The notes: generated from the letters alone by a model not told the origin. 64,000 nucleotides of DNA from Microvirga aerophila (GCF_003332305.1 NZ_QOIO01000007.1:1-64000), one strand, 5' to 3'. Shown: positions 8,653 to 18,813, counted from the first letter of the stretch. Translations and numbers: made by a program.

Positions 8653-9666
8653 TCACAAGAGGTTCTCCTGGTTTTCGAACTCACGTTGTCCGGCGAGTTC
8701 TGCCTGCCGGATACACGCAACGCTGTGGTCTCGTGAGACGTCCTCCCGCGGGGGCACGATTTCCGCGCAGGCCTGTACGGCATAGGGACAGCGCGTGCGG
8801 AACACGCAGCCTGAAGGTGGGTTGAGCGGGCTCGGGATATCACCTTTTAGAATAATGCGATCACGCTTGGCGCGGGGATCGGCAACAGGCACAGCCGACA
8901 GAAGCACCTGGGTATAGGGATGACGTGGATTGGCATAGACCTCCTGGGCGGGTCCCATCTCCATGATACGCCCGAGGTAGAGAACAACGATATCATCGCA
9001 AAGATACTCGACGACTGACAGGTCGTGCGAAATGAACACCATCGTCAAACCGAGCTGCTGCTGCAACTCTTGCATCAGGTTCAGTACCTGCGCCTGAACG
9101 GATACGTCGAGGGCGGACACCGGTTCGTCGGCGATGATCAGTTCGGGCTCCACGGCGAGTGCGCGGGCGATACCGATGCGCTGACGCTGGCCCCCGGAGA
9201 ATTCGTGCGGATAGCGACGCGCGTGCTCCGGCCTTAAGCCGACGCGGCCAAGCAACTGCGCTATGCGCTCCTCGCGTGCTGCGCCCCTGGCAAGGCGGTG
9301 GGTGTCGATGGCCTCGCCGATGATGTCTCCGACGCGCATGCGCGGATTGAGGCTGGAATAGGGGTCCTGAAAGATGATCTGCAGGCGCCTACGATAGGCG
9401 CGCAGCTCCTTTTCCGACAGCTTGAACAGGTCGACGCCATCGAAAATGGCCTCGCCCCCGGATGGTTCTATGAGCCGGAGAATGCAGCGCCCAGCTGTCG
9501 TCTTGCCTGAACCCGACTCTCCCACAATGCCGAGGATGCAGCCACGACGCACGTCGAAAGAGACGTCCGACAAGGCACGCACAGTGCCGCTGCTGGTCGG
9601 AAACTGTTTCTCGAGGTTACGAACCGACAAAAGGGCGCCGTCGTTAGGTTCACTCGCGTTGGTCAT
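8653..9666 (-). CDS. Oligopeptide/dipeptide ABC transporter ATPase, OppF/DppF type
   Basis: 337 residues from the ATG at 9666, which overlaps the stop of the upstream ATPase gene as ATGA. It has Walker [11 protein letters not shown]-loop [10 protein letters not shown], signature [14 protein letters not shown], Walker B LIIADEP with SALDVS, and the C-terminal oligopeptide/dipeptide extension with cysteines ([17 protein letters not shown]). It powers peptide uptake together with the OppD-type partner encoded just upstream. An alternative start seven codons earlier is less likely because of the coupled overlap. Confidence 0.93.
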   Translation of the reverse strand: MTNASEPNDGALLSVRNLEKQFPTSSGTVRALSDVSFDVRRGCILGIVGESGSGKTTAGRCILRLIEPSGGEAIFDGVDLFKLSEKELRAYRRRLQIIFQDPYSSLNPRMRVGDIIGEAIDTHRLARGAAREERIAQLLGRVGLRPEHARRYPHEFSGGQRQRIGIARALAVEPELIIADEPVSALDVSVQAQVLNLMQELQQQLGLTMVFISHDLSVVEYLCDDIVVLYLGRIMEMGPAQEVYANPRHPYTQVLLSAVPVADPRAKRDRIILKGDIPSPLNPPSGCVFRTRCPYAVQACAEIVPPREDVSRDHSVACIRQAELAGQREFENQENLL

Positions 9667-10715
9667 AGGTCGTCGTACCTCCAGCACCGCGACAGGTGAT
9701 CTTCGGACACGGGGATAAGCGGTGGCAGCTCACGACAGCGGTCCACGACCAACGGGCAGCGCGGGGCAAAAGCACAGCCCGTCGGCAGGTCGAGTGCGCT
9801 CGGGACGTTGCCTGGGATGGCGTTTAGCAGGCGTCGGCCACCCCCCTCGGTACGGTCGCGCCGCACATCCGGGATGCAGGCGAGGAGGCCGCGTGTATAG
9901 GGGTGGCGCGGACGTTCGAAAACGTTGAGCACCAGTCCTTGCTCGACCACCCGGCCTGCATACATCACGACGACCTCGTGAGCGATCTCGGCCACAACGC
10001 CGAGATTGTGCGTGATGAACAGGATGCTCATGCCGATCTCCTTCTGGAGACGGCGCAACAAATCCAGGATCTGGGCTTGGATGGTGACGTCGAGGGCGGT
10101 CGTCGGTTCGTCGGCAATGAGCAGCGAAGGGTTGCACGAAAGCGCGAGGGCGATCATGACGCGCTGGCGCATGCCGCCCGACATTTCGTGCGGGTATTGA
10201 TCGAGCCGGCGCTCCGGCGCCGGAATCTCGACGAGTTCCAGCATGCGCTTGGCCCTGACTCTTGCCTCGTCCCGGGACACAGACTCATGCAGGAGGATCA
10301 TTTCCATGATCTGATCGCCGACGGTAAATAGCGGGTTCAGGCTCGTCATCGGTTCCTGAAAAATCATCGCAATCTCGCGGCCCCTGATGGCACGCATGCG
10401 CTTTTCGGGCAGCTGCGCGAGGTCGACCACGTCGCCTCCGCGCAACCGGTAGAGCACACGGCCGCCGACGATGCGGCCTGGATGGGCGAGCAGCCGCATG
10501 ATCGTGAGGCTCGTCACCGACTTTCCCGATCCCGATTCGCCGACGACCGCGAGCGTTTGCCCCCGGCTCAGCGAAAAGCTGACGCCATCGACCGATTTCA
10601 CTGTACTAGCGCCCTGAATAAAATAGGTCTGCAGGTCCTCGACCTTGAGCTGAACGTGAGGAGGGAGCGCCAGAGCGGCACCGGTCCCCACTCCTGAGGA
10701 AGCTGTTATAACCAT
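9663..10715 (-). CDS. Oligopeptide/dipeptide ABC transporter ATPase, OppD/DppD type
   Basis: 350 residues. Walker [14 protein letters not shown]-loop [12 protein letters not shown], signature [14 protein letters not shown], Walker [15 protein letters not shown] and the C-terminal cysteine-containing OppD tail ([17 protein letters not shown]) are visible. Second ATPase of the heterodimeric peptide importer; the gene starts 3 bases after the permease stop. Confidence 0.93.
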   Translation of the reverse strand: MVITASSGVGTGAALALPPHVQLKVEDLQTYFIQGASTVKSVDGVSFSLSRGQTLAVVGESGSGKSVTSLTIMRLLAHPGRIVGGRVLYRLRGGDVVDLAQLPEKRMRAIRGREIAMIFQEPMTSLNPLFTVGDQIMEMILLHESVSRDEARVRAKRMLELVEIPAPERRLDQYPHEMSGGMRQRVMIALALSCNPSLLIADEPTTALDVTIQAQILDLLRRLQKEIGMSILFITHNLGVVAEIAHEVVVMYAGRVVEQGLVLNVFERPRHPYTRGLLACIPDVRRDRTEGGGRRLLNAIPGNVPSALDLPTGCAFAPRCPLVVDRCRELPPLIPVSEDHLSRCWRYDDL

Positions 10716-10718
10716 CGC

Positions 10719-11585
10719 TCAGAGATCCTTTCTCAGGCGCGGGTCGAGAAGATCGCGCAGGCCATCGCCAACGAGTTGCAGCGACAACACGGCGAGCACA
10801 ATGGCAATCCCCGGAAATAGAGTCATCCAGTCTGCACTTCCTACATATTGCCGGCCAGCAGCGATCATGGTGCCCCAGGTCGGGACCTCCGGGCTCACGC
10901 CGACTCCGAGGAAGGACAGGCTCGCCTCTGCCAGCATGGCGTAGGCGAAGATGAAGGTCGCCTGCACGAGAATAGGCGAAACGAGATTGCGCAGGACGTG
11001 GCGGAGCATGATCCGCCACGTTGGAACACCGAGAGCCCTCGCGGCCTCAATGTAGGGCAGTTCGCGGATGATGAGTGTGGATGCGCGTACGATGCGGGCG
11101 AGGCGCGGTGCATAGACGATGCCGAGTGCGACAATGACCGTAGCCAGGGAGGGGCCAAGTGCAGCGACGAGCGAGATCGCCAGCAGGATGTCCGGAAAAG
11201 CCATCATGGCATCGATGATCCGCGCGACAATCCCGTCAGCCTTACGGAAAAAGCCCGCAACGAGGCCGAGCGTGATACCAATGGCAGCCGCGAGCAAGGT
11301 CGCGGCTGCCCCGACAAGAAGCGACAATTGTCCCGCATAAATCGTCCGGCTGAAGATGTCGCGGCCGAATTCGTCGGTGCCGAACCACCACCGCCCGCTC
11401 GGTGGTTGCAAGCGGTTGACCACCGAGAGCCTGTTAGGAGCATAGGGCGCGATCAGCGGGGCCAGCACCGCGAAAACAGTGATAGCTCCAAGCACGACCA
11501 AACCGATCAGGAGTGATTTGCGCTGGAAGACGAGGCTCACGAGGCCTGGACGCCCAGCAATCGCAGGAGACGAGGTGACAGCCAT
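10719..11585 (-). CDS. Dipeptide ABC transporter permease, DppC type
   Basis: 288 residues with an N-terminal cytoplasmic segment, a first membrane helix (LIGLVVLGAITVFAVLAPLIAPYAP), the DppC N-terminal motif WWFGTDEFGRDIFSRTIYG-like, and the inner-membrane component EAA loop (EAARALGVPTWRIMLRHVL). It forms the translocation pore with the DppB-type partner. Its start codon overlaps the preceding stop (TGATG), indicating translational coupling. Confidence 0.92.
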   Translation of the reverse strand: MAVTSSPAIAGRPGLVSLVFQRKSLLIGLVVLGAITVFAVLAPLIAPYAPNRLSVVNRLQPPSGRWWFGTDEFGRDIFSRTIYAGQLSLLVGAAATLLAAAIGITLGLVAGFFRKADGIVARIIDAMMAFPDILLAISLVAALGPSLATVIVALGIVYAPRLARIVRASTLIIRELPYIEAARALGVPTWRIMLRHVLRNLVSPILVQATFIFAYAMLAEASLSFLGVGVSPEVPTWGTMIAAGRQYVGSADWMTLFPGIAIVLAVLSLQLVGDGLRDLLDPRLRKDL

Positions 11586-12526
11586 CAGTAACGCACCCGT
11601 GGGTCGACGACCAAATAAAGCATGTCGATGACAAAGTTGATCAGCACATAGAGGGCTGCGATGACGAGAAGCGCGCCCTGAATGACAGGATAATCCCGGC
11701 GCAGCACGGCGGAAACGACGAGATTGCCGACACCCGGCAGACTGAAGACGGTTTCGGTTACGACGGCGCCGGAAACGAGAAGCGCCGCCGTTAGGCCGAT
11801 CACGGTTAGCACCGGGATGAGTGCGTTCTTGAAGGCGTGCTTCATCACGACTTGAAACTCACCCATGCCTTTCGAGCGAGCCGTTCTGACATAGTCATCG
11901 TTGAGCACGTCGAGCATAGACGCCCGCGTGAAGCGGGTGATTAGCGCTGAACTTACGATTCCGAGCGTTGTTGCGGGCAGAATGAGGTGGGACAGCCGTA
12001 CTATGAAGGAGGCATCGGGGCCGCCGTAGCCCGACACGGGGAACCAGCTGAACCGGACGGCAAAGACCTGGATGAATATAAGGCCAAGCCAGAAGCTCGG
12101 GATGCTCGCGGCAAGCATGGCAAGCGTCGTGGCGACTTGATCGAACAATGAGCCGCGCTTGTAGGCCGCCAGAATACCCACCGGCAGCGCGATGGCGCTA
12201 GCGATCAGGATCGAGAACAGGGTCAGGAAGAACGTGGGCTCGGCGCGTTCGGCAAGGGCGCTGAGCACGGGCATGTTGAGGAAGATCGACTGGCCAAGGT
12301 CGCCTCGAAGCAATTGGCCGAGAAAGTAGAGATATTGAAGGATGAGAGGCCGGTCGAGCCCCAATTTCTCGCGCAAAGTTGCGATGTCGGCGGCTGTTGC
12401 GTCGGGCCCCAGCATGACGGCGGCGGGATCGCCGGGAGCGACGCGCACTATGACGAAGACGATCGTCACGACTGTGAACATCACTGCAATCATGCCGAGG
12501 AAGCGCCGGATCACGTAGCGGGTCAT
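11585..12526 (-). CDS. Dipeptide ABC transporter permease, DppB type
   Basis: 313 residues with the DppB/OppB start (YVIRRFLGMIAVMFTVVTIVFVIVRVAPGDPA), LGLDRPLILQYLYFLGQLLRGDLG, and the EAA loop (YVRTARSKGMGEFQVVMKHAF). About six membrane helices are expected. It follows the substrate-binding protein gene after a strong intergenic hairpin, which may reduce permease mRNA relative to the binding protein. Confidence 0.93.
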   Translation of the reverse strand: MTRYVIRRFLGMIAVMFTVVTIVFVIVRVAPGDPAAVMLGPDATAADIATLREKLGLDRPLILQYLYFLGQLLRGDLGQSIFLNMPVLSALAERAEPTFFLTLFSILIASAIALPVGILAAYKRGSLFDQVATTLAMLAASIPSFWLGLIFIQVFAVRFSWFPVSGYGGPDASFIVRLSHLILPATTLGIVSSALITRFTRASMLDVLNDDYVRTARSKGMGEFQVVMKHAFKNALIPVLTVIGLTAALLVSGAVVTETVFSLPGVGNLVVSAVLRRDYPVIQGALLVIAALYVLINFVIDMLYLVVDPRVRY

Positions 12527-12550
12527 GGCTGCCAGGCTCCTGATTGTGCA

Positions 12551-12587
12551 GGGAGGTGGGCGGCGTTTCAGACGCCGCCCACCTCCC
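12551..12587 (-). terminator. 16-bp perfect hairpin between binding-protein and permease genes
   Basis: GGGAGGTGGGCGGCGT and ACGCCGCCCACCTCCC pair perfectly around a five-base loop in the 66-base gap inside the importer operon. There is no T-run. Such hairpins after periplasmic binding-protein genes commonly stabilise that part of the mRNA or partly stop transcription so that the binding protein is made in excess; which applies here is inference. Confidence 0.7.
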
Positions 12588-12592
12588 TCATG

Positions 12593-14125
12593 TTACTGCT
12601 TCAAGGATGCGTTCCAGAAATAAGGCCATGGTGACGCGGTGAAGCCCTGAAGTCGCGGAGACTTTGCCGTAAGGGCGTTGAAGTCGCCGACCTTGTAGAA
12701 GGGCACTTCCTCGTAGATCAGCTTCTGGATGTCGGCCCAGATCGCGATGCGCTTCTTCTGATCCATCTCGGTGTTGAATGCTGTCAGAAGCTTGTTCTTG
12801 GTCTCGCTCGCCCACCAGCCTGGGTAGGTGTCCGGCAGAGGCGCGATGAGCGCCGGCTCGGGCAGGAAGGGGCTGTGCGTGATGAAGATATCCCACACGG
12901 CCGGCTCAGCGCGACGCTGAACGAGCGTTGCCCAATCCACGACCTGCAGGTCCACCTTGAAGCCCGCCGCTTTCAGATATTCGGCTGCAACCTGTGCCAT
13001 CTTGTAATGGAATTCATACTGGCGGCTCGTCAGGATGCGGATTGGCGACCCGTCATAGCCGGCCTTCTTGGCGAGGGCGGCCGCCTTGTCGGCATCGCCC
13101 TGGTTGTAGGCTTCCGTACCGACTTCCGTGCGCCAGACATAACTCTTCGGGTACATGGCGCCGTCGACCGAGTAGAATTCCGGCTTACCGAAGGCCGCCG
13201 CCAGCATGTCCTCCGCGTTGAGGGCCGCCTGGACGGCCTTGCGAAGGTCCAGCTTGGTCATCATTCCCTGCTTGTTGTTCATGATGAACATGGCCCAACC
13301 AAAGGATTCGAGCATCAACGGCTCAGTCTTCGACTGACCCCTTAGACGATCGTAGGCCTCGACCGGCAGCAGGTCGGCATAGTCGAACTGGCCGGCGAGC
13401 GCACCCTCGACGCGGGTATTGGCATCCGGGACGGGTACAAAGCGGATCTCATCGAGATACTGCTTGCGGGCCCCGCCGAATCCGTTGGGTTCACCTTCCC
13501 GCGGCTTGTAGCCATCGAAGCGCACGAGCTGAATGTATTGATCGGCTTTGCGCTCCTTCAACCGATAGGGACCAGTGCCAATGACCTCCTTGATGGGATT
13601 TTCCATGTGATCGGCCGGCATTACGACTGCAGCCGAATTGTTGAACGCGAGCAGGGCCGTCAGGGCTGCGAAGGGCTCCTTGAGGGTCAGGCGTACCGTG
13701 TTGTCGTCGATAGCCTCGATTGCCTGGATGTTGCCGGCGACCAGCTTGCCGCGCGAGGCGAGATCGGTCCAGCGCTTGAGCGATGCCACCACGTCTTTCG
13801 CGGTCATCGGCTGACTGTTGTGGAATGTCACCCCCTGACGCAGCGGGATGGTATAGACCTTGCCGTCGGCCGAGACTTCCGGGAGCTTTTCAGCCAGGAG
13901 CGGCGTCAGTTCCCAGTTCTTGTCGAAGGTGTAGAGCGTCTCGTAAAAGTGCTGCGTGATCATGCCAAGCAGATCGCCCGCGGAGACCATAGGATCGAGC
14001 GTGTTGGGCTCGCCGATCGTTGCGACCGTTGCGGCGCCTCCACGCTGCTGCGCTTCGGCAGGCTGCATGCTGCCGAAGGTCAAGGCGGCGACGGCCGCAC
14101 CGACATAACGTAATGTTCTCAACAT
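12593..14125 (-). CDS. Extracellular solute-binding protein, family 5 (peptide/dipeptide)
   Basis: 510 residues from ATG 14125, which has a good RBS (GAGGGAGGAAAG, 7-9 bases upstream). A signal peptide is clear (MLRTLRYVGAAVAALTFGSM, cleavage near AEAQQ). The mature protein has SBP family 5 motifs (TIGEPNTLDPMVSAGD, LLAEKLPEVSADGKVYTIPL, LRQGVTFHNSQPMTAKDV). It is the periplasmic capture component for the DppBC/OppDF-type importer. The frame extends 39 codons further upstream, but that part looks like a shadow without protein character. Confidence 0.93.
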   Translation of the reverse strand: MLRTLRYVGAAVAALTFGSMQPAEAQQRGGAATVATIGEPNTLDPMVSAGDLLGMITQHFYETLYTFDKNWELTPLLAEKLPEVSADGKVYTIPLRQGVTFHNSQPMTAKDVVASLKRWTDLASRGKLVAGNIQAIEAIDDNTVRLTLKEPFAALTALLAFNNSAAVVMPADHMENPIKEVIGTGPYRLKERKADQYIQLVRFDGYKPREGEPNGFGGARKQYLDEIRFVPVPDANTRVEGALAGQFDYADLLPVEAYDRLRGQSKTEPLMLESFGWAMFIMNNKQGMMTKLDLRKAVQAALNAEDMLAAAFGKPEFYSVDGAMYPKSYVWRTEVGTEAYNQGDADKAAALAKKAGYDGSPIRILTSRQYEFHYKMAQVAAEYLKAAGFKVDLQVVDWATLVQRRAEPAVWDIFITHSPFLPEPALIAPLPDTYPGWWASETKNKLLTAFNTEMDQKKRIAIWADIQKLIYEEVPFYKVGDFNALTAKSPRLQGFTASPWPYFWNASLKQ

Positions 14126-14162
14126 CCCTACTTTCCTCCCTCTTGCATTCACGTGGGCCACC

Positions 14163-14924
14163 TCAGCGCGCACGCGCCAAGCTCTTGACGACATGCGCCA
14201 GCTGATCGACCACAGCGGCGGTAATCCGCTCGCCCTTGTCAACGCTTGCGCTCGACGGGTCGCCGACCACGCCAGTGCCGTCGGACATGTCCTTCATGCT
14301 GCGGAACAGGGCTCCGCGGGCCGGCAGGATCATGTCGGCATTGGCCCAGCCGTAGGTTTCAACATAGCTCATTCCGGAAATGAGTTCTCGCTGTACGCTC
14401 TCGGGCGCGGTCAGCAGCATGAGAGACGTCTCGAACTCACATGCATGATTAATGCCGGCGAAGCCGGATTCTCGAATGGCGCTCAGCTCCTTGGCGGCGA
14501 GACGCCACCACGTCAGCATGGCAATGCGGCAGTCCCGGTGTTTGGCTCCGAAGCTCTCCAACAGAACCTGGCCGATGGCTTGGTTGCCGCCGTGACTGTT
14601 GAATAGGACGATGTTTCGAAATCCGTGCCTGACCACGGATTCGAGGATGTCGCCGACGTAGAGTAGGAAGGTTTCGTGCCGGACGGACAGCGTGCCGGCG
14701 AAATCCATGTGGTGCTCAGAGCAGCAGATCTTGACCTGTGGCAGGATGAGCACCTCCTCGCCGAGCCGCTCCTCGAGTACCCGCAGGAAGTGGTCGCCGA
14801 TGCAGGCATCAGTTTCAAGAGGCAGGTGCGGTCCATGCTGCTCGATGGCCGCCACGTTGAGCACCACTGGAATGTTGCGGTCGAGCGCCGCGATTTTGTT
14901 GGTGGTGAATTTTTCCCAGCGCAT
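14163..14924 (-). CDS. Creatininase-family amidohydrolase
   Basis: 253 residues from ATG 14924 (RBS-like GAGGAG 10 bases upstream). Family motifs: NVAAIEQHGPHLPLETD with metal ligands Glu and His, ICCSEHHMDFAGTLSVR, LFNSHGGNQ, and the catalytic region HACEFETSLML. The family hydrolyses cyclic amides and similar C-N bonds (creatinine, mycofactocin peptide, formamidopyrimidines). The substrate here is unknown, but the location directly upstream of the importer binding protein suggests an imported amide or cyclic dipeptide-like compound (inference). The frame is open for another 95 codons upstream without creatininase similarity. Confidence 0.88.
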   Translation of the reverse strand: MRWEKFTTNKIAALDRNIPVVLNVAAIEQHGPHLPLETDACIGDHFLRVLEERLGEEVLILPQVKICCSEHHMDFAGTLSVRHETFLLYVGDILESVVRHGFRNIVLFNSHGGNQAIGQVLLESFGAKHRDCRIAMLTWWRLAAKELSAIRESGFAGINHACEFETSLMLLTAPESVQRELISGMSYVETYGWANADMILPARGALFRSMKDMSDGTGVVGDPSSASVDKGERITAAVVDQLAHVVKSLARAR

Positions 14925-15571
14925 GGGCCGTCGGCTCCTCTTGATCCTGCTTCGACCAGGGAAATGACGCGTTCTGCGACGCGGAACATTGCAATTGCCT
15001 CCTCGTCGAGGCGCACACCGAGACCTGGTCCGTCGGTGGGAATGCGCACGTAGGGTGCCTCGAAGGTGAGCGGTATCGCAAAAACATCGTGCTTGCGGAT
15101 CATACGTCCAAATATGTCGCCGGGCCATACGCAACTGCGCGCTCCCGCCGACTGGTGGACGTACATCGCCTCGAGAATGCCAAGATCGATCTCCGAGCCG
15201 TGCCAGCAATAGGTGTTGGCGGTCGAGGCGATATGATCCAGCGCCTGTGCCGTCGCCTCATAGACATGTTCTGCAACCGCCCGACCTGTCTTGTCCAGCT
15301 CCTGCCGCTCGGCGGTGATATACATGCGCCCGAGGGCATAGTCCTGGGCGAGGCGTATCTTGAAGTCCGTGAACCCATCACAGCCCATACGCCGGGCAAA
15401 GCGGATGATCGTTGGCTCGCTGACCTCCGCCTGCGCCGCAAGGCTCTTGGTACTGATCCCCGTCGCCGCTTCGACGTTGGAGAGGATTATATTCGCGACG
15501 TTGCGCTCGGCACGGCTCATTTCAGGTGCCAAGAGGCGCATGGTATCGATCAGACTACTCACTTGGCGCAC
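14513..15571 (-). pseudogene. Chimera: MurR/RpiR regulator N-terminus joined to an enolase-superfamily C-terminus
   Basis: Codons 1 to about 117 are an RpiR-type DNA-binding domain (APEMSRAERNVANIILSN, SLAAQAEVSEPTIIRFARRM, GCDGFTDFKIRLAQD). A sugar-phosphate SIS domain should follow. Instead codons from about 120 (near 15214) read YCWHGSEIDLGILEAMYVHQ, then IPLTFEAPYVRIPTDGPGLG and VRLDEEAIAMF, the typical C-terminal end of a mandelate racemase/muconate cycloisomerase-type enzyme. Recognisable sequence ends near 14954. The frame then stays open to 14513 through the creatininase gene in another frame, which is probably not meaningful. An in-frame deletion that fused two neighbouring genes is the simplest explanation. 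Whether the HTH is still expressed and binds DNA is open. Confidence 0.75.
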
Positions 15572-15687
15572 CGCGGCTTTGTCCCTTGAGAGTCTCGGAG
15601 GGCTTATGTTTCATAGACATGTGACGAAGGTAACGGAAGGCCGGTTCTTGGAAACCTGTTCGATGCTCCAGCACGGCAATCATACCC

Positions 15688-16491
15688 TTATATAATTGTG
15701 CCTGAGAGTTCGTTGGCACTTGCGACGAGGCGCGTGAGCAAGACTTCGCGCGCATCGGTCTCGGTATTGACCGGGATAGTGAAGCATAGGGTGGCAACGG
15801 CGGCACCCGAGCGGTTCCGGATCGGGGCCGCGAGACAACAGGTGAAGCTATCCGCCAAGCCTTTCGTCAAAAAGTAACCATCTGCGCGGGCCTGCGTTAC
15901 GTCTGATAGGAAGCTGCTCAGCTCTAGGAGCCGGCCGTCCGGAAGCTGAAAATCTCCTGCCGGCACGAAGTTCTCGATTTCCTCGGAACTCATGTGATCG
16001 AGCAATAGTCGACCGGAGGCCGTCCATGGGATCGGAACCTCAATGCCTATATCGGTGGTGATGCGGAACAGACCAGTCCCATCCCGTTGGTCGATCACGA
16101 CGTACTTGCGTCCCTTCAGGGCGCAGAGCTGTGCCGTCGCACCGGTTTCCGCAACCAGCTGGTCGAGTGTCTCCCTGCACCGGCGGTAAAATGGATTTGC
16201 ATCTGCGTAGGCGCGCCCGAACAGATGTGATGTCTTCCCGAAATAAACGTGTCCCTCCGCACCGACGCTCTCTAGGATGTCCGCCTCAATCAGCCTGTTG
16301 ACGATCTCATAAGTGGTGGAGCGCGGCGCATTGATGAGGTGTGCAATATCGCCGATGCGGGTCGGCGCCCGCTGATGGAGAAGAGTCTCAAGAAGATCGA
16401 TGACACGGTCGATTCCGCGCTGCCGCTCACGCGCCGCCGGGGCAGATAAATGTGGTGTGTTCTTCAGTGGGCGGCGAGTCAGGTCATCCAT
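15688..16491 (-). CDS. IclR-family transcriptional regulator
   Basis: 267 residues. An N-terminal winged helix (GIDRVIDLLETLLHQRAPTR, IGDIAHLINAPRSTTYEIVN) is followed by the IclR effector domain (ETGATAQLCALKGRKYVVID, IPWTASGRLLLDHMS, CLAAPIRNRSGAAVATLCF). RBS AAAGG lies 7 bases before the ATG. It is divergent from the amino acid importer operon starting at 16611, with a 119-base shared promoter region. Local control of that operon, and perhaps of the peptide-utilisation block behind it, is the likely role. The effector is unknown. Confidence 0.92.
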   Translation of the reverse strand: MDDLTRRPLKNTPHLSAPAARERQRGIDRVIDLLETLLHQRAPTRIGDIAHLINAPRSTTYEIVNRLIEADILESVGAEGHVYFGKTSHLFGRAYADANPFYRRCRETLDQLVAETGATAQLCALKGRKYVVIDQRDGTGLFRITTDIGIEVPIPWTASGRLLLDHMSSEEIENFVPAGDFQLPDGRLLELSSFLSDVTQARADGYFLTKGLADSFTCCLAAPIRNRSGAAVATLCFTIPVNTETDAREVLLTRLVASANELSGTII

Positions 16492-16610
16492 TCAAGAACC
16501 TTTCAGGGCCGGAATTGAGCCCTTGCACCAAAACCTTAACAGGCCTAGCGTTGCGATGTCCGAAATACAAGACTGCTATCTGATATATTGGACACAACCA
16601 GGGGAAGGCA

Positions 16611-17462
16611 ATGTCGAAGAGCATCAGCAGAATTTTGATGGGACTAGGCGCGCTTGTCATGGCCGTAGGTGCAATCGATGCAGTTCAGGCACAGACTTCG
16701 AGTAAGCTTCAGGAGGTGCTTCAGCGCGGGAAGCTCATCGTCGGAACTGGAAGCACGAATCCCCCTTGGCACTTCCGCGATGAGAAGGGCCAGCTGGCCG
16801 GCTTCGACATCGACATTGCTAAGATCATCGCTAAGGGCCTGTTCAACGATACGAACAAGATTGAGTTCGTGACGCAGGCATCGGACGCGCGCATTCCGAA
16901 CATTACGACGGGAAAGGTCGATATCACCTGCCAGTTCATGACCGTCACGGCTGCGCGGGCTCAGCAGGTCGCATTCACGCTTCCTTATTACCGCGAGGGC
17001 GTCGGCCTGCTACTCCTGAAGGGTGGCTCTTACGCGAACTACGACGCGCTGAAAGCCGCTGGAGATAAAGTTACGATTGCAGTGCTACAGAACGTGTATG
17101 CAGAGGAAATGGTTCATCAGGCTCTGCCGGAGGCCAAGGTCGACCAATATGACAGCGTTGACCTGATCTATCAGGCTCTCAATTCGAAGCGCGCCGACGC
17201 CGCTGCGACCGACATGTCGTCCCTGCGCTGGTTCATGAAGCAGAATGCCGGTCGTTATCAGGATGCCGGCTACGCCTGGAATCCCCAGACCTATTCCTGC
17301 GCCGTCAAGCTGGGCGATCCGGATTGGCTCAACTTCGTCAACATCGCCCTGCGTGAGGCAATGCTGGGCGTCGAGTTCAGCGAGTACAAAGCATCGTTCG
17401 AACGGTGGTTCGGGGAGGCGCCTCCTGAGCCGAAGATCGGCTTCCCGAGTGAATTGCGCTAA
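16611..17462 (+). CDS. Polar amino acid ABC transporter substrate-binding protein
   Basis: 283 residues, SBP family 3. Signal peptide MSKSISRILMGLGALVMAV ending near AVQAQ. Mature part has KLIVGTGSTNPPWHFRDE, LAGFDIDIAKIIAKGLF, and the ligand-site region KVDITCQFMTVTAARAQQ. Strong RBS (GGGGAAGG) before the ATG. First gene of a four-gene import operon plus a RidA gene. Its divergence from IclR suggests control by that regulator. Confidence 0.93.
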   Translation: MSKSISRILMGLGALVMAVGAIDAVQAQTSSKLQEVLQRGKLIVGTGSTNPPWHFRDEKGQLAGFDIDIAKIIAKGLFNDTNKIEFVTQASDARIPNITTGKVDITCQFMTVTAARAQQVAFTLPYYREGVGLLLLKGGSYANYDALKAAGDKVTIAVLQNVYAEEMVHQALPEAKVDQYDSVDLIYQALNSKRADAAATDMSSLRWFMKQNAGRYQDAGYAWNPQTYSCAVKLGDPDWLNFVNIALREAMLGVEFSEYKASFERWFGEAPPEPKIGFPSELR

Positions 17463-17482
17463 GGCGGCAAGAGCGTACGGAT

Positions 17483-18142
17483 ATGGGCTATACGCTCAAC
17501 TTTGCGGTGATCTGGGCGAACCTCGACAAACTCCTGTCGGGGCTCGCCCTGGGTCTTGGCCTCGCCCTCGGGGCGGTAGCCATGGGAACTGTGATCGGTC
17601 TGATTGGCGGGTTTGCGAGCGTCGGCCCGTCCAAGCTTGGGCGGAGGATTGCGGGGGCCTATGTGACGGTGATCCGAAACCTGCCGATCCTCGTCATCGT
17701 GCTTCTGGCCTACTTCGCCCTTCCCGAGTACGGGATCAGGCTGGATAAAGTTCAGAGCTTCGTCGCCTCACTTGCCATCTATGCCGGTGCGTATTTGACC
17801 GAGGTGTTCCGCGCCGGTCTTGTTTCAGTGCCGAAGGGTGTTGTCGAGGCTGGGCGCGCCATTGGCCTGACCCGCTTTCAGATCAGCCTTTATGTCGTCA
17901 TGCCGATCATGCTGCGAAATGCACTTCCTGCGCTCGGCAGCACCTTCATCTCGCTGTTCAAGGATACGTCCATTGCCGCCGCGATCGCCATTCCGGAGCT
18001 GACATTCCAGGCGCGCAAGATCAATGTGGAGAGTTTCCGGGTCGTCGAGACGTGGATCGTGGCAAGCGGCCTCTATATCGCCACCTGTCTCGTCATTGCA
18101 GCTGGCCTGCGAAGCCTTGAGCGCCGATTTCCTAAATTCTGA
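17483..18142 (+). CDS. Amino acid ABC transporter permease, HisM/GlnP type
   Basis: 219 residues with the membrane pattern of polar amino acid permeases (GLALGLGLALGAVAMGTVIG), RNLPILVIVLLAYFALP, and the EAA motif region (VEAGRAIGLTRFQISLYVVMP). It lies 20 bases after the binding-protein gene and is paired with the second permease at 18160. Confidence 0.92.
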   Translation: MGYTLNFAVIWANLDKLLSGLALGLGLALGAVAMGTVIGLIGGFASVGPSKLGRRIAGAYVTVIRNLPILVIVLLAYFALPEYGIRLDKVQSFVASLAIYAGAYLTEVFRAGLVSVPKGVVEAGRAIGLTRFQISLYVVMPIMLRNALPALGSTFISLFKDTSIAAAIAIPELTFQARKINVESFRVVETWIVASGLYIATCLVIAAGLRSLERRFPKF

Positions 18143-18159
18143 GGCTGGAGAAGGGCGGC

Positions 18160-18813
18160 ATGGAGACATTCTTCAGTGAGTTGTGGATAGCCAGGGACGC
18201 CCTGATGGAGGGCTTCGTTCGGACCATCGAGGCGTCCGTCGTTTCAATTCTGATCGGGACGGCTTTGGGCCTGCTCATCGGCATTGTTCTCGTTTACGGG
18301 CCACTGGTCGTTCGGCTCTTATGCCGGGCCTACGTGGACGTGATGCGAGGTACGCCGGTGCTCGTGCTCATCCTTGCCTCCTTCTACATCCCGTCTGTCG
18401 TGGGCCTGCACCTCAGTGCCTTTCAAGCCGGGCTCCTGGCCCTGATCTTGTTCTGTGGAGCGCATATCGGCGAGATCGTTCGAGGAGCTCTCCAATCGAT
18501 TCCACCGGGTCAAACGGAGGCTGCGCGCAGCATCGGCCTGACGTTCCCGCAGATCCTGACCTATGTGCTCCTGCCTCAGGCGCTTCGCTCGATCTTGCCG
18601 ACCTGGATCAACACCGGCGCAGAACTCGTGAAGGCATCGACGCTTCTGTCTGTCATCGGCGTGGGCGAATTGCTGCTGAAGACACAGGAGATCGTCGGCC
18701 GCAACTTCATGACGCTCGATTTCTATCTCTTCGCAGGCCTTCTTTATCTGCTGGTCAATCTCGGAATTGAGCAGGCCGGCAAGGCACTCGAGCGGCGTGT
18801 CGCCGTTCGTTAA
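18160..18813 (+). CDS. Amino acid ABC transporter permease, HisQ type
   Basis: 217 residues, same family as the previous gene: [38 protein letters not shown], and the EAA motif ([21 protein letters not shown]). RBS GGAGAAGGG lies before the ATG. The stop overlaps the ATPase start by one base. Confidence 0.92.
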   Translation: METFFSELWIARDALMEGFVRTIEASVVSILIGTALGLLIGIVLVYGPLVVRLLCRAYVDVMRGTPVLVLILASFYIPSVVGLHLSAFQAGLLALILFCGAHIGEIVRGALQSIPPGQTEAARSIGLTFPQILTYVLLPQALRSILPTWINTGAELVKASTLLSVIGVGELLLKTQEIVGRNFMTLDFYLFAGLLYLLVNLGIEQAGKALERRVAVR

